Source of the DNA: Membranipora membranacea
Taxonomy: Eukaryota > Bryozoa > Gymnolaemata > Cheilostomatida > Membraniporidae
Reading direction: 5' to 3'
DNA length: 64,000 bases
Assembly: GCA_914767715.1 (NCBI GenBank)
Contig: OU612068.1
Coordinates: 12,212,001 to 12,276,000, forward strand
Part shown: positions 17,301-32,300 of the stretch, one piece after another
How positions within the stretch are numbered: the first letter of the stretch is position 1
How the letters are laid out: every line of letters starts with the position of its first letter
The notes under the pieces: model-generated
What the model was told of the DNA's origin: nothing
The model's input: only the letters and a program-made list of their open reading frames with translations
Databases searched by the model: none
Translations under genes and position numbers: made by a program

Positions 17301-20300
17301 GAAAAAAAAACCTTGGGCATGGCAAACAATAACAAAAAAATATCTTCAACTAAATGTACTTCGAGTAAGAAGTATTGAATGTCTACGCTTGACAGTGCAA
17401 GAGCTTATATTATAGAAGTCAGATACAGTCAACGCGGATCATTTTGACGTAGAAGATGGGTTTTGTGCCAGCCAATGCCTAAACAGGTGCTCTGGATTTT
17501 TCTTGAGCTGATTTGCAATGAATTTGAGAGAGTATTTACTCTCACTGCCACTCTTTCCATAAATTTTCCGCTGCTCTTACGTTGTCACAGAACTTGTCAA
17601 GATCCTTGCAAGTGCATTAGTATCACTGATATATTTGTTATTGTACATTTGTAGGTATGATTGACATAACAAAGATAAAGGAATACAAGGATGTCTACTC
17701 TAAACTTCCTGTAGAACAGCAAGGTGATGCTGAGGCACTGGAGAGTCGAAGGTAAGTCACCGATAAATAATTAAATACCTTAGGACTTGATTTTCTTTCT
17801 AATCGCTCACTGAACCAAAAAATACTCGGACATGGACAATAAGTCCACTAGGTCTGGCTTTCTAATAATGACAAAACAATCTGACTTTTAATTATTTTGT
17901 ACCTGAATGAAAACCTCGGTACAAAAAAGATCTGAAGCATATGCCGATAGAGGTTTTTTTAATGTTTTGAAAATGACCCATGGGCATACGGACATAACAA
18001 TGGCCAGTTTAACACCTAATTTGTGACACAGTGAAAACTAGGACTGAAATGAGGAAAGATTAGTTGAGAGTGTGCAATTTTTGGACCAGCAATGACGTAT
18101 AGAAACTAAACCTCGGATTTCACCTCGATTTTGTTTTTTTATGGAACGGATTTACAATGCCAATATGGTTTTCTGTCAACCCTACTAGTGTTCACTATCA
18201 ATTACATAATACACCAAACCATGCAATCATTGTTCCTATTTAATGTGTTTGCTGCCGATTGCAAACCCTGTTTCATGCTTGTCGAAAAATGTGAATGCGA
18301 AATGTGAATCAGTTGCGACGCATGAACTAAACTGTACATCATTATCTTATTAGATTTTTTATGGAGAATGCCGATGATTTGATGATGAGGATGATAATGT
18401 CTATGAAGACAGTACAGCAGCATCAGAATATGTTCCTAGTAGACGGCAGCTGGACAGTATCATCTGTAGTCAAACTAACAGATGATAAGATTGATACTAT
18501 CGGCTATGAGAGACTTCAATCTCGTCTTCGTCTTCAACAGGTATATATAATACACAGTGGTGCACAGAACACTAAATAACACACATGAATCTGGAGTAGG
18601 TTTAGAGCGCAGATCTACAGCATGCAAGTGTTGAAAGTTTTGGGTTCAAATCCCACTCCAGTCCGCTGACTACTAGGGTTTGTTGGATCCCCAGGTGTGC
18701 TCTGAGCTGATAGCAAATCGTCGCAGACATTGCGGTCTTGCCCTTAAGGCACCCCTATTTTGCCATACATTCTTCGTGATGCGGTAGAGACTGAACCTTG
18801 TGATTTTTACCCTGCTTTGTTATGGGATCATTCACTACTGTCTAAGCAACGGTCCCTTTTTGAGATCAAATTCTTATTTACGTAGTTGGGTTTGAGCCTT
18901 CTGGGTATTTTTGTGGAAATGTACTTTGAATTGTTGCCCTGATTTAATAAGAGCTTATTTTGAAAGTTTTGATATTTATTATAATAGCTTATTATCAAAG
19001 TCGCTAAGTGCAAAGGCAGCATTGACTTTTGACTCAGGATTAATTGCTGTACGATATCAATTATATATGGCTATTTGGCTTCAGGATTAACCAATTACTG
19101 ACCTTAAACTAGGATAACTTGCCAATACCATGCCAGATTTGCTGTCAATAATGGCCAGGTGCCTTAATTGAAATGATCCAAACTCATTCTGTCCATTCTG
19201 ATTTTTTGGCCGCACTACATTGTGTTTCAGTAATATTCCACAGCTATCGATCTAATTCCACTTGTGTTAAATCAACACAAAATGAAAGCAAATTTCTGCT
19301 CAATGAAAAACTTGATGGTAAAATATAAGTTGGTATGTTAATGATTAGCCATAAAATCTTAACAAATGGTTGGCATTACAGTGACCTACCCATGTTTTAA
19401 AATTTCTTTTAGAATGTGATCAGAGAGAATTTGGCTAACAGAGATGATATCAGATACCAGCTAAGTCTCCTCAAGCTCGTAGCATTCCTGGTGCCATTCC
19501 TTTGTGCAATGCGAAGAAAAATGAAGATCCCTGACATCTCCAAACTACTGCCACCTTTACTGGGTATGTCGAAAATGTAAAGCGATAACATGACAGGTGT
19601 ATTAATCAGTAGGAGTGAACTCACTTCCTCCTCGTCCCACTTCAGTTGACAGGCACATTCAATTACAAACCAAGATTATGTCTCCAAATAAGATGGGCAA
19701 ACAATTATTTGCTGTCTTAATCAGCATTATATGAACTCACCTAGGCCAAATACACTGTTGGTTAAATAAACACATCTCTCCCAAGTTCCAATCCTTGCTA
19801 ACAAACTGTCACCATTTAAATGAACACTCATTAACACAAATAGTTGTGTAAGGGCATCAATGAACGATGTGTTTTTTATTCACTGTTACTTTCTTTATTA
19901 GGAGATCATGTGAAGACAGAGAGGGAGTTACCGCCCCTGATGACAGGCGAACAGTATGCCTGTAAAAACTTCACATTCAAGGATCAGATATACTCCCTAC
20001 ATGGAGGTACAGAAATCATAGAATACTATTTTTGGAATTCATAGCTATTGCATTGCTTATCGTTGTTTCGAGCATGTCGAACATTTTACTTCGATACTGT
20101 GGTACCGATTGTCACAGCCATGGGTCTATTACAGCCTAATAGAATGCCCTCATTCTCACTCTAAGTTTGCGTAAGAGCTTGAGAGATTCAAATTTGGGAA
20201 AAGTTATATAAAGAGTGGAAAACTTTGATGGTTGAGAAAACAATAACACTCAAGAAAAACTAAAAGCTTCGACAGAGTTCTTTTTTAGACTGAGACCCGC

Positions 20301-23300
20301 AAAATGGTTCCCAACACTAAGATATGATACTATAATATTTCACCATTTTATAAAAAAGGGTGAGCTGAAGTTTTTAACTTTAAATGAAAATAACAAATCT
20401 AAAAGCAATACAGTATGTGACAATAATGCTTCAAATTTTAGGGATTCTCATGGATTTGGAAACTCCCGATCCCACAGTCATGGATGAGGAACTATCGAGT
20501 CAGTATGAGGAGCTCATAGCAGGCGCTCAGATGGCTAACGATAAAGCTCTGAATCCCGACTCACCCGCACAGGAACATTACGAGATCCCGACTAAGGAAA
20601 TCAACGGCAAAAGGTTTGTCCATTTACTTAATATGGTGTAAGCTGGTTATTCAAAATATATAATTCAAAACTCCTGTTAATTCAGACAAGAAAAAATGGT
20701 CCCTTCAGCCAGATCTCAATGCATTCTAATGTCACTTAATTCCAACTCTGCTTAATTAGAATAATCTTTTTGCGTTCCCAAGAGGTTCGAATTAAATGAA
20801 CTGCACTGTCTATAGTATATAATGTCTGGGTTGTCGGTTTGTCAGTTAATATACTGGTCAGCGGTCAGCTTGACCTTCTCAAAAATTAGCTGCCTTATCA
20901 GGGGTAACCTCTCCAAATAGGTAGATATCACTCACATTTACTCGTAATTAACTTAGGTGTGTGCTTGTGTGATTAACAGTGATATGGGGAGTAAGTTGAC
21001 CTGAGGTAGAGAATCACTGGTAAAATTATATGAGTGAGCATTCCAAAACTTACAAATAATTCTGTATTCAAGTCAAATTCGGTATGTGAAAGAAAATACA
21101 CCAAGCCCAGTGTGATGACTATCACAACCCAATATACTTACAGCTATTATATGGTGAAGATAGATTTTGATACTTACTACCCACAAGTACCCAGAAGGCC
21201 TCGATGGCTTCAGTCACTAAACGATAAAATAGCCACACTCAAACCTAAGAAGCTGCCTATACAAGAGCCCCAGATGATGGATGTGTATAAGAAACTATTC
21301 GGATATCGTCGAGCTCTTAAATTCAAGGTATGCCTCTACCTCCCAACAATGCCTATGAAAGATACATGTGCATGTGTGTCATGAGAGAGTGTGTTTGGTT
21401 TCTCGCTTACCTGGGTCACTGGCCCTAGGTCACTACTATTCAATATAAAATGCAGCAATAGCTATACAACTACTACAATCTTACTTTTTTGATTGGCAAT
21501 TGTTCATGTCTGCTTGAGAAAGGATATTAAATATATATAGTTTTATTGAAAGTATGATGAAAGTGAGATATTCTGGTAGTGGTTTATCATGGCTGGAATA
21601 TCCCTCTCGTTGACCGATCAGCTCACATATTTTTAAAAAAAATGACATCTAATTTATAACAGGATGGGAGAGACGAGGTAGGCAATGTGTGTTGAGCACT
21701 TTTATATTAATTAGCTCGGGATAAATATACAAACGCTATGACATGCACTTCTAACGATATCATGCTTTAGGTGGAATGAGAGACTATGGATATCTATCTA
21801 TCTATCTATAGTCTCTGGTGAAATCATAAACATATAAACACATATAAGAAGTGTATTTATATGTTTATGGGTGGAATAGACGTAGCTGCAGAATTCCACT
21901 ATCCTTCCTTATCTATTCTCAAGTGTGATCTTCTAGAATAATAGTCAAATACAAAACAGGCTAGTAGCGAAACTACACACGGATAAAATTAAACTGTATT
22001 GGCCTGACCCTTCTTGACTAAATGGCACAAGTAGAACTGCAAGGCCCTTGTATATAAGTGTATTGGTCTTTTTGAATAAATGGTCATGTCAAGTAGAACC
22101 AACAGCAATAATCATGATCATTATTCTGCAACATGCACTGCAAAACTAGAAAAAAGAGCATTTTTTCTATCCAGTACACACATTTCATTATTCAGTTATA
22201 AAGTGGGACATATTTTTACTTCAGAGAGAACGACGTTTGTCGAAGGAGATGGTAGGTGGTACTCTCGTCGGTAAAAAATGTGTTTAATTTGAACGAAAAA
22301 GCTGCCCATAAGTTAATAGATCGCAATGTCGAGACAAAAACCAAACAGTGAACACACTGTCACCGCTCGCCCTTACTCACCGAAAATAATTTGATGTGCC
22401 ATCTGACTTATTGTTTGCAAAATCGGTTATCAATATCACATTTCTTTACCATCTAGATCTATTTTTATCTATCTGCCTGCATCTGGAGTTGCTCCCCTTC
22501 CACTGGTCACGCTGCAGGCAATGGTGTGACCAGTGGAGAGGGAGCAACTCTAAGAGCAGGCAAATGGATCAAACTTGGCCTAACTATGACCAGACTGGTT
22601 ACGGATGTGTTCCTGCTTGACTAGCATCTATAGTCTCTGCTGCTTTGTTGTACAATGCCTGTTATAATTGAGAACGCTGCTCCAGGTCATATATAAAATC
22701 AGTATGATAATTTAAATATTAATTATCAATTATTCTGGGTGTTTGTAGAATATCCCAGCAGGATTGAAGGTAGCGGCTCAGCGAGGTTTAGTTGCTGTAT
22801 TTTCAGAACTATCCAGAAAATCACAGATGTCTCAATTGATGAAGCAGGATGAGTCTGGCCTGAGTCTCATACACCATGCTGCTCTAAATAACAGACCGCA
22901 GGTATATTCTGAATTCAGAAAAAAAAAGAAAAGAGTTCACTTCACTTCCTTTGTACAGACTGTGTTATCCTGCATGTTTCGCACTGAACCTTTCGTGCTT
23001 ACTGGACAGGGCGAAGGATGCAATCATGTTGGCCCAATGAGCGGTGAAAGTTGTCAACACAGAGAATCTTATCATCAACATGTTCTACCCAACATCATCG
23101 TTTTTCTTCCTCTTTTTCATCTTCCTCTTAGCATCATCTCGTTCTACCATTCATGTTTCAGTTTTCTCCCTCTTTTTCAGATCATAGCAAAGCTGATTCT
23201 GCAGTCTATGGATGTTAATGCTCGACGTAATCAGAGTGTGCTGTCAATAGGTGAGTAATCTGATGATTCTCCCAGGAAGCATATACTAGAAGCCTCAAGT

Positions 23301-26300
23301 AACATTGAATCAGGGAGGGTGGGATATACCTCCCCCTCCCACCCTCCCTGATTGAATTGAAGTGTGTTAGACTGACATCAACACCTTTTATGTTGTACCT
23401 TTTACCAACATCCCACTGAAATAATTGTCCATGGAAATAATCCCATATGTTCCCTGCATGCCACTCTGTAATTGTGTATAACTTATACCGATTTGTTCCC
23501 TACACTCCCTGTTGACCACAAATTAACATTTTTCGACTTTTGAAAAATAACAGGAAGTCGTAATTATCTTCTCGATGGCGACGAGGGATCCACTCGTAAG
23601 TCTTAGTTCTTTTGCAGAAAAGTTTATTCTAATGCTTCTCATAATCATGCACTTAAGTTTTGGTAGATAATGTCTTCGTCATATTATCAACTTTATTATA
23701 TTTTGCTTTCGTAACATTTGTAATTTGTGGCATCTTAAAAAATTGTTGGATTGGCAGCTAAGGTTTTCAGCTTGTGTTTGATAACTTCTACTGATAACGT
23801 TTTCTAATGTGTTTGTCTCATTCATTACTGTCTAAAGTATGTATGTCATAGCTCAGTAAAGCAAGCCGCAGCAATGAATTAGGTTTGGTGGGTGGGCTTG
23901 AGATGTATGCAGATCATCCTTCATGGGTAACTTTAAACGATAGCTATATATTTTCGACATATTGAAATACTTAGAATGGGATGGAGGTTCTCTCAATTAG
24001 ACATGTAGGAACCACCATCTCCTGCTAGCAATGCAGAATAAGTAAAACTCGTGTGTCAATCGATAGTCGGCAACTCAAGTTTCATTTAATTGACCCTACT
24101 ATGTGATACTGTCGTCAAATTCCTGTGTTCGATACCTGAGATTGTTTTCATCAGCTGGTTTTTCATATTAAATCTCTCTGTCTCAGTTCACTCCCATCTG
24201 GCTTTTACTCGTCATAACTGCTGTCTGAGTTATCAATGGTGGCTTTGTCTAATTCAAGCCTGGTGCCCAATCGCAGAAAAATTGCAAGATTTTGGGTCTT
24301 GTAAGGTTTTGCAACAGTTCTGCAATTTTGAACCACGAAAGATCCCAGCAGTTAGGTTTCTTGCAAGACTCTTGCTAGTCTTGCAAGTCCAATCTATAGT
24401 GAAATCTTATATAATTATTGTGAACCACAGAACTGGTAGGACTCTTGCAAGAGCATTGTATGAACTTGCAAAGTCTTGAGACCTTTGAGATTGCCTACTG
24501 CAATTGGGCACCAGGCTTTACATTCACTCCTGCTATCTGACTGTCCGGTGTGATATAATGATGTAAAACGTTTGGAAATTAACTAATTGTTTATAGCTAA
24601 TAAAACTACCGAAGATGAAGTTGTCGAGGAAGATTCAGCTGGTGATGCGACTGAGACCATCTCTCAGACTATAACACAATCCTCTAGTCTGAGTGATGGG
24701 ATCTCATCGCCCACGCTGGTTATCCCTAAGCAAGGTAATCTATAGCCTTATTGCTCAGGCTTAGTCCACCAGCGGCGAGCTGCTGGCGTGGTGAACCTGC
24801 TTTCAACTTCGGACAATCTAGTTTCTCTCATCTCATACGTTGAATGCATTCTGGATTCTTATTTTGCCGTTTGCTGTGCATGCACCTTCTGTATTTGGTT
24901 AATTTCAGTTTTTAGACATGAATTGCACTCTTTCCACCTATTTTCGGTTTCATATGCCCCTCCGCAGCAACTGTGTGTACAAACACAACACAAGCCTTGT
25001 ATCATCTATGAGTAAAGAAAACCCGTCAATTAGGCTCAGTTGTGTTTTACCAAGGACCCTAGTTTCACCTTCTGTCATTTATTCATTGGGAATCACTAGT
25101 CAATTGCCAATAAAAGCATACTGCTTTCATCTCCAGAAGCGAAGCAGTACTGCGTATCACTCTGAAAGGCATATAGTTGAGCTTGTTTTTAATTTACAAA
25201 GCAAGGGTATTTTCTAACTTTCGACAAATGTTTTAGTGCAAATGGCAGCATGGCAAATATAAGGTAACTGTAATAATATATGCTATGCATGTATGGTTTA
25301 TAAGTTAGACGAAGCATCCTTATGAATTTTTATTGATGCTGCTGAAATGTCCATCGCCATAATTTAATGTTCCCTGCGTTTAATGTTCATGTCATTTCAA
25401 GTCTTTTTTTTCCAAACCTTCCTATCGGCGTCCTTTCAAAGTTGGCTTTTCAGGTGTACCTTGTTAAGTTTTTTTGCATGTCAAATGCTTCGGGTCTGTG
25501 AAATCAAATGGTTGAAAATACGAAAGCAGGAATTACTTAAGCGACCAAAATGATGGGGTCGGGAGATTAAAATTCAGGAGTTATCCATAAACATCATTTA
25601 CCATAATTGCTGTGACCGTGTAGTTCAGACCCAATAGAATTTGTTCAATATTTTATATCGAATAGAAGTTGAAATTTTACTTTTGAATATTTACAGGCCC
25701 GACTGCGCTGCATCTGGCAGCTCGCTCTGGTTCTCTGGATGCAGTGGCCTGTTTGTGTGCAAACTATGCCAACATCATGGTCATAGATCACAATGGATGG
25801 GCACCCATACACCAGGCTGCCTTCTATAACCATGTGCCAGTTATCAAGATGCTTGTCAGGAAGCATGAAAGCCTTCTGGAGCTGGTGACTCAAAACGAGT
25901 GAGTTCTGGAATTGTACCTGTATCGAAATATTAAGATTCAGTACTCCGACCATAATGCTTGAGCGGTTTCTTTTGTTGTATTAAAGATTGACTTCCATCT
26001 CTTTTTGAGGATGACTTGATTGATGATGAAAGCCTGAGTTCTAGAACTAGCAAAAAAAGTGTTTCATCTCGGATCTCTTCTTCAGTCAGTGTTGTGAATG
26101 ATTATGACATAAATCACTGATTTGAGCAGTTTTACAACGAAGAGTTGTCTCCACAAAGTTACTCGTGTTTGTTGTTCAATCTTCTTCCGTTGTGTGCAGG
26201 CTGAAGAACACACCGATGTTACTAGCTGCTAGTTCAGGAGCACTAGAAGCTGTATGTTGTCTGATTGAGCTCGGAGCTGAGATATTGAGGACTAACGAGA

Positions 26301-29300
26301 AGAATCACAACCTGATCCATCTAGCTGCTCTCAGATTTCATACCAATATACTTGATTACTTCATCAGTCACCAACACCCTGGAGTATCTGTGTGGAAGGT
26401 CTTAGTGTGTAAGTAATATCCATAGCCGTAGATATAGATATTACCATAGACAAAGCACACAAAACATGTTGTCTGTTGTATTGTGCTATGATTGTGTCTA
26501 TGGTAATATCCATAGACATAGATATAGATATAACCATAGACAAAAAATACAATATGGTGTGAGTTTGTGTTGTATGTTTTGTCTACAGTAATATCAATCA
26601 TACACAGGTCCAACTATCATACACAGCTATTTTATCTCAGCACTCTCAAACTTGAACATTTAAAGAAGATCTTGAAACAAGTCAATAAGCTTTTTTTCAA
26701 GTGTTTTCATTATTTACACAATGGTTCTCCATGTAATCATCTTGATGTGAAATAAATCAAACCCGTATACACAAATAAGACCCCTACATTCACTGTTGTA
26801 AAGTCACGACTTATTTTTAGGCCAAATATGCTGTTTTGCTGTCAGCTACACTTTTAGTGTGTGAGGTCTGTAGCAAATTTTGTTCTGACCCATATCTAAC
26901 CATTTATGCTTTCAGCCATGTTGACGAGTTCAGACTCGACAATGCAGGATGCCTCTGTACGATGTATGGAGACACTCTCTCTTGCCAACAAAGACTACTG
27001 GAAAGCCATCAGAGATTTTGGTATGATGACATTTTGCATAAAGTGATATGAGAGTAGTATACTAGGGGAAATTATGAGTCAGATCTTTGTTGCTTCGTTT
27101 GTGAATTTTATCATCTGTTCATTTTGGAATCATTTAAAAATGAAAGTACCCTATAGGAGTTTAGTTTTCGCGGCATTTAGGATTCGCTTTTCGCGTTGTT
27201 GCCTAGGTTGCGAAATTTAGTGTATCTTAAATTAAACTCACTCACCATAGTTTCATAAACAATGTACAATTATACAGGAATGCAAGCTAGCGTGGTGTAG
27301 TAGTCTAAGTGTCTGCCTTGCAATCAGCTGGAGATTTATGCCCTGGGTTCGAATCCCAGCTTGCACATTTTTTTTAAAGGGCAACCAAGGTTTCGCAGCA
27401 ATGCATTTATGGGTAGCAAATAATGTGCTGGGCAGCATCAGCTTTGTGCATTACGCGATGCAAAACTCAAAGTAGTTGCTGACTCTAAGCTGGGTAACAC
27501 TTCAGTTTAGGGAAGGCTCCAAGACTTTGCTGTAATAATTATAGAGCACAGGCTAAATAATAACAGGAACAGGAAACTGCTATGTGGTATTTTCTTTTAG
27601 CTGAGTTTGAGTGCCTTATGGAAGAAATGTTTCACAAGAATTCTGGCTGAATAATCATCCGAATCATATTTTGTCTTTTTCCCCATGCAGAAGGTGCAAT
27701 CTGCTATTAATCAATGGCCATCAATGAGAAGTTGTTTGAAACCTTGGTTGCCCTTTAAATTTTCACTAGTAAGCCTACTAGCGAAATTTAGTACTAGTGA
27801 AATTAAGTACCAGGTCCAGAAATTAAACTCTAGCTAAATTTAACTCCTATAGGGTAGTTTAATATGAAGGATGATGGGTACCTGGGTAGATTGCTTGTTC
27901 TCCTGGAGTGGACTATTTTGGGTTATGATGGTTGCAACCACAACAAAACTGCTCCATACATTCTTCATCATTCCAACCTATTCTATTTCAGATGGTATTC
28001 CAGCTCTTGTAAAGTTGCTCAAATCAGACAGATCTGATATACAATCAGTAGCTGCTTCTGTTCTCTGTAATATCTCTGAAGAAGGTGAGAAAGTTGTGTT
28101 ATCCTTAGCCAAAAGAACAGAAGAAGATAATTTGATTAGTTTATAACATAGCCTCAACCTTTACTTGTTGATAATAAAATCATTCTGACTGTAGAACAAG
28201 ATAGTTGTGAGTTAGTAGTGTACGCTATTAGGGTAACTGCCACCTTATTTTACTGAAATGACTGGAATTGATTCCCTATAAGTCAGGGCGGTAGAACTGC
28301 AGCAAGACTCTTCTAAACCAGCTACTTTTGAGCTCACCAATTATGTCAGCTGTTCATTTTATAAAGAATCATCAGCTCTACATTAGATGTCTTTTGTGGT
28401 CAGACAGCTCTCGCCTGTTAGATTGGCACTTTAACTCCCTCTTATTGATTGTTTACAGATGACATAAGACGCGGACTAGCTGCATGTGGAGCCTCACAGA
28501 TACTTATAGATCTGCTCTGTTCACCTCTCGATGATATCCAGTCCAGAGCAGCTATCATCATGTCAGATATGGCCTGTGTCGGTGACAATCAACACACACT
28601 GGCAGATCTTGGTGCTATACCTCCCCTAGTAAGTCAATTATAATAAAGCTAAACTGCTCTAGTAAGACACAAATTACAATTGACGATGTGTGTTGTTTCC
28701 AATTCTGGTTTTATTGGGACCTTAGGAGTTGGCTACCTCAACTAGTTGTTAGGTCCAGATTTGAGCTTGAATTAGGAACAGGGGAACACAGTAGCAATTC
28801 AATTCAACATTGCACTGTTTTTAATTCTATCAATCCAATATTGTTTTGACGTGCAAAACCTGAATTGTAGATTGATTTGCTTGACTCTGAATTGGAGGAC
28901 GTCTTAGTCAACTCTGTGAACGCTATCAGAGTTTTGTGTACTGGTAACGAGAAGAATCAGACGGAGGTGGCCAATCAAGGAGCAATACAGCCTCTGGTCG
29001 AGTTCCTGTCAGCAGTAGATTCAGGTATGTCACTGTTTTAGCCTTTGATATCGCAGCGTATAAGAATCAAAGCCTTCTAATTGGAGAGAAGATTCATGAA
29101 GTTGTGTGCCCTTTTTACCGTAAACGCTTACACTGATCACGTGATCTCCTATGGCATGTATAATACTGATTGATAGGGAGTGAATTTATTCACTTAGATC
29201 AAGCACCATCAGGAGGAATTCGATGTGGTGGAGGTCATTTTCAATTATTTAGGGGCGGACACATGTAAGGTACTCATTCCAAATTGACTCTAACGATCAG

Positions 29301-32300
29301 AGATTCACATGCTTTTAGTGTAGTCTCGATGTCAGTGTGATAAACGCTGAGAATTTTTCAGTATATCAGGCGTAATCACCCAAACTCCTGGATATCATTG
29401 TCCTTACTCATATCAACTATTGCTCTGTCATTAAAAATATTTAATTTTTAAATTCATTTTATTTTATCTGTAGATATATTACAAGCTGCTGCCTCTGCTG
29501 CTATTTCTGCACTTTGTGACAAACACAGAGAAAATCAAGATAGAGTAAAGCAGGCTGGTGCTATCTTGTAAGACAGATTCTTATTCTTAGTAAACTCTTT
29601 GGTAGCTTGCAGATGATAATTCAATAACTTTTTGACTTTGCTTTAACTTACCAATGCTAAAAACCTGCAGAAAAAAAGTGAAGCACTTGCCCATTTTAAT
29701 GCTCAATTGAAGTAACATCAATGCAGCCATGCTTGACTTGAGAAACAGCTCGCAGCACTAGGAGGTAGAGTGCAGTCCAGGAATGGTTTCAACTTGACTC
29801 GTCATACTGATCAGTAAATCCAATACAAGAAAACTAATTATATATTTTTATCTTTTTGTAGACCTCTAGTGCGATTAATAGAAGCCAGAAATATGACAGT
29901 ACAAGTAAAAGCGTCCAGTGCTATAGAAGCTATGTGTACAGATAACCCGGCGAATCAGGACGAGTTCCTCGCTCAGGATACTCCTAAATATCTCATCAGG
30001 CTCCTCAAGGTGCGTTTTCTTTTTATAATACTGTGTGTAGATAAACAAACTTGGAAGTCACATCTAAGCCTCATCAAATTCAGGCAGCCATTGAAACATT
30101 ATGTATCCAATTTATTTTTATGAAACCTGGCAAACATTCAGGGTTAGGGATTCATCCTACTTAGAAAAAGAAAAAATTGGGGCCCTATTTGGGCGTTGGT
30201 TGAAAAATTTATTTCATTTATCTTTGCACTGTACTCATAGCAGACAGGAGTGTATTTTACATCATAAGTTTAAGAAATTTTTAAGTATATTGAAAATATC
30301 TTTGCCTTAAATTTTACCTAGTAGTTCACTTGTTTGTGTTGTAGATATGGTCAACAGTGGTGAAGGAGCAGGGAGCCTGTGCTCTGTGGTCTATAGCTGG
30401 TCATACTAAACCTCAACAAAGGAGAATAGCTGAGAAGATCGGTGTCACTCAGATCATTGATATGCTGCTTCTCAAATCTGAACAACTTCAATATGTCGGT
30501 ATGTACTTCATTTTCTCTACAGGAACTACCATTACAATTAAATTCCACCCCAGATAAGCAACATGACTTCGGACCTGCCAAACAGGCAGTTAACTTAGCA
30601 CAACATATCTGGCTTGGAGAAATTTTAAACGAGAGTAGGTAGATTAGACTGGCCATAGAAGCAAACACCTTTACTGTGATTGAGCAAGGAGTCAGGCTTT
30701 TTTCTCATATACTCTATACACACCATTGTTCATATCTTCTGTCATCCATTCTGCGCATGCTCAGCTCTGGGCATGAGCTGATCTCTGCAAAATTGAGTCT
30801 CGGAATTCCGAAGTCATCTGATTGGCTACCTGCTCTGGTGACATACTCCCCAAAGCGTGCAGATTTCTTATTAATAGTTATCCTCTCTTGTCATTATTAG
30901 CTGATTTTGATTGACAGTTTATGCAGGGGATATCCCATTTCCCCTTTCCAAAGTTGCAATCAGAACCCAAACTAAACTCATTGTTCTTGCACATGCACAA
31001 ATTCAATTCACGCATGATGCATACTTAGCCTTACGACACCTGCTTTGTGGTAATGATAGCCTAGTTTATCAGTGATCTACATGCCCAGTCGGATCACGAG
31101 AGTCAGTATGTCTGTCATCTCCCATGCAGTGATGCTCAACACAATTGTTTCAGGCTATTTACTTCTAGCTGCATCTAATAAAGACATTTTTCAATTGATT
31201 ACAGGATGCATGGCTATGATGGCGCTGTGCAGAGAGAATGTTTATTTCCAGAATAAGATTTGTGAGGAGGGAGGTATAGATCCGTTAGTGAGACTGATAA
31301 AGTCTTCTAAATCCTCAGAGAAAGTACTCCTTACTGCTATCAGATCATTGGGAATATTATGCATCGGTAAGAAAATAATAATACACCTTAAAGACAGTTA
31401 CAGACAATCTCAAAGGCTAGTTCAAGCGTAAAATAGATTAAGTTCCATGGCCGAACTTTTTATGGGATGCACTTCCTGTAGGATAGCCTTTTGTGTGCCC
31501 AATATAGTTCTGTGTTCAATTGAGTGAGTACGCAGTTCATAGTCTCAGTTTGACTGATACAGAGGGTGAACCTCAAAGCATCAGCTAATAATCTTATAAT
31601 TGAATGTAAATGAGTTTCTGCTGCTTACTCTTACGCCAGATATTTTATATATGATATTATTGTTATATTGTAGGGGTCGCTCACAGGAACAACAGACGGA
31701 CTCAACATAAGATAGCAGACGGTAATGCTATCCCAGTCATGGTATCACTGCTTACTAGTCCACCCTCACAAGAAATACAGGTATGTCCCACCCAGTGTAG
31801 GGAAAAGCTACTATATAGGGTAGGAGGTAACTCAGTTGATTTGAGCACCTGACCTCAAATCCTTCTGCGGTAAACTGACGGCTTGGCTCTCCGCCCTGGG
31901 TGTGCTCCCACCTGCCTGCAAATTGAGATAAACTTGAACATCAACAATGGCACAGGCTGTATGAGAATATGATATGCCTTGACATAGTCATGCAAAAATT
32001 AAGAATCACTCAGATCTAAGTTATTTCAAGTTAAAGTGGTTCTTATTTATTCATGTTACTCATTACTTCACCTCTAGGTTGAGGTGGCCTGCTCTTTAGC
32101 ATGTATTGTTCTCGGTAACAATGAGAACCAGGAAAAGCTAAACGAGACACCAGCCTTCAATTATAACACGTTGCTATTTTTACTGAAAGTCAACAATGAG
32201 GTGAGTGAGTGATATCTAGGTGCCTAGATATGATTGTAATGATGGATTATTGGAGAGGTTGCAAGATCTGTCCATGAACATGAAACGATACGAGATACAA

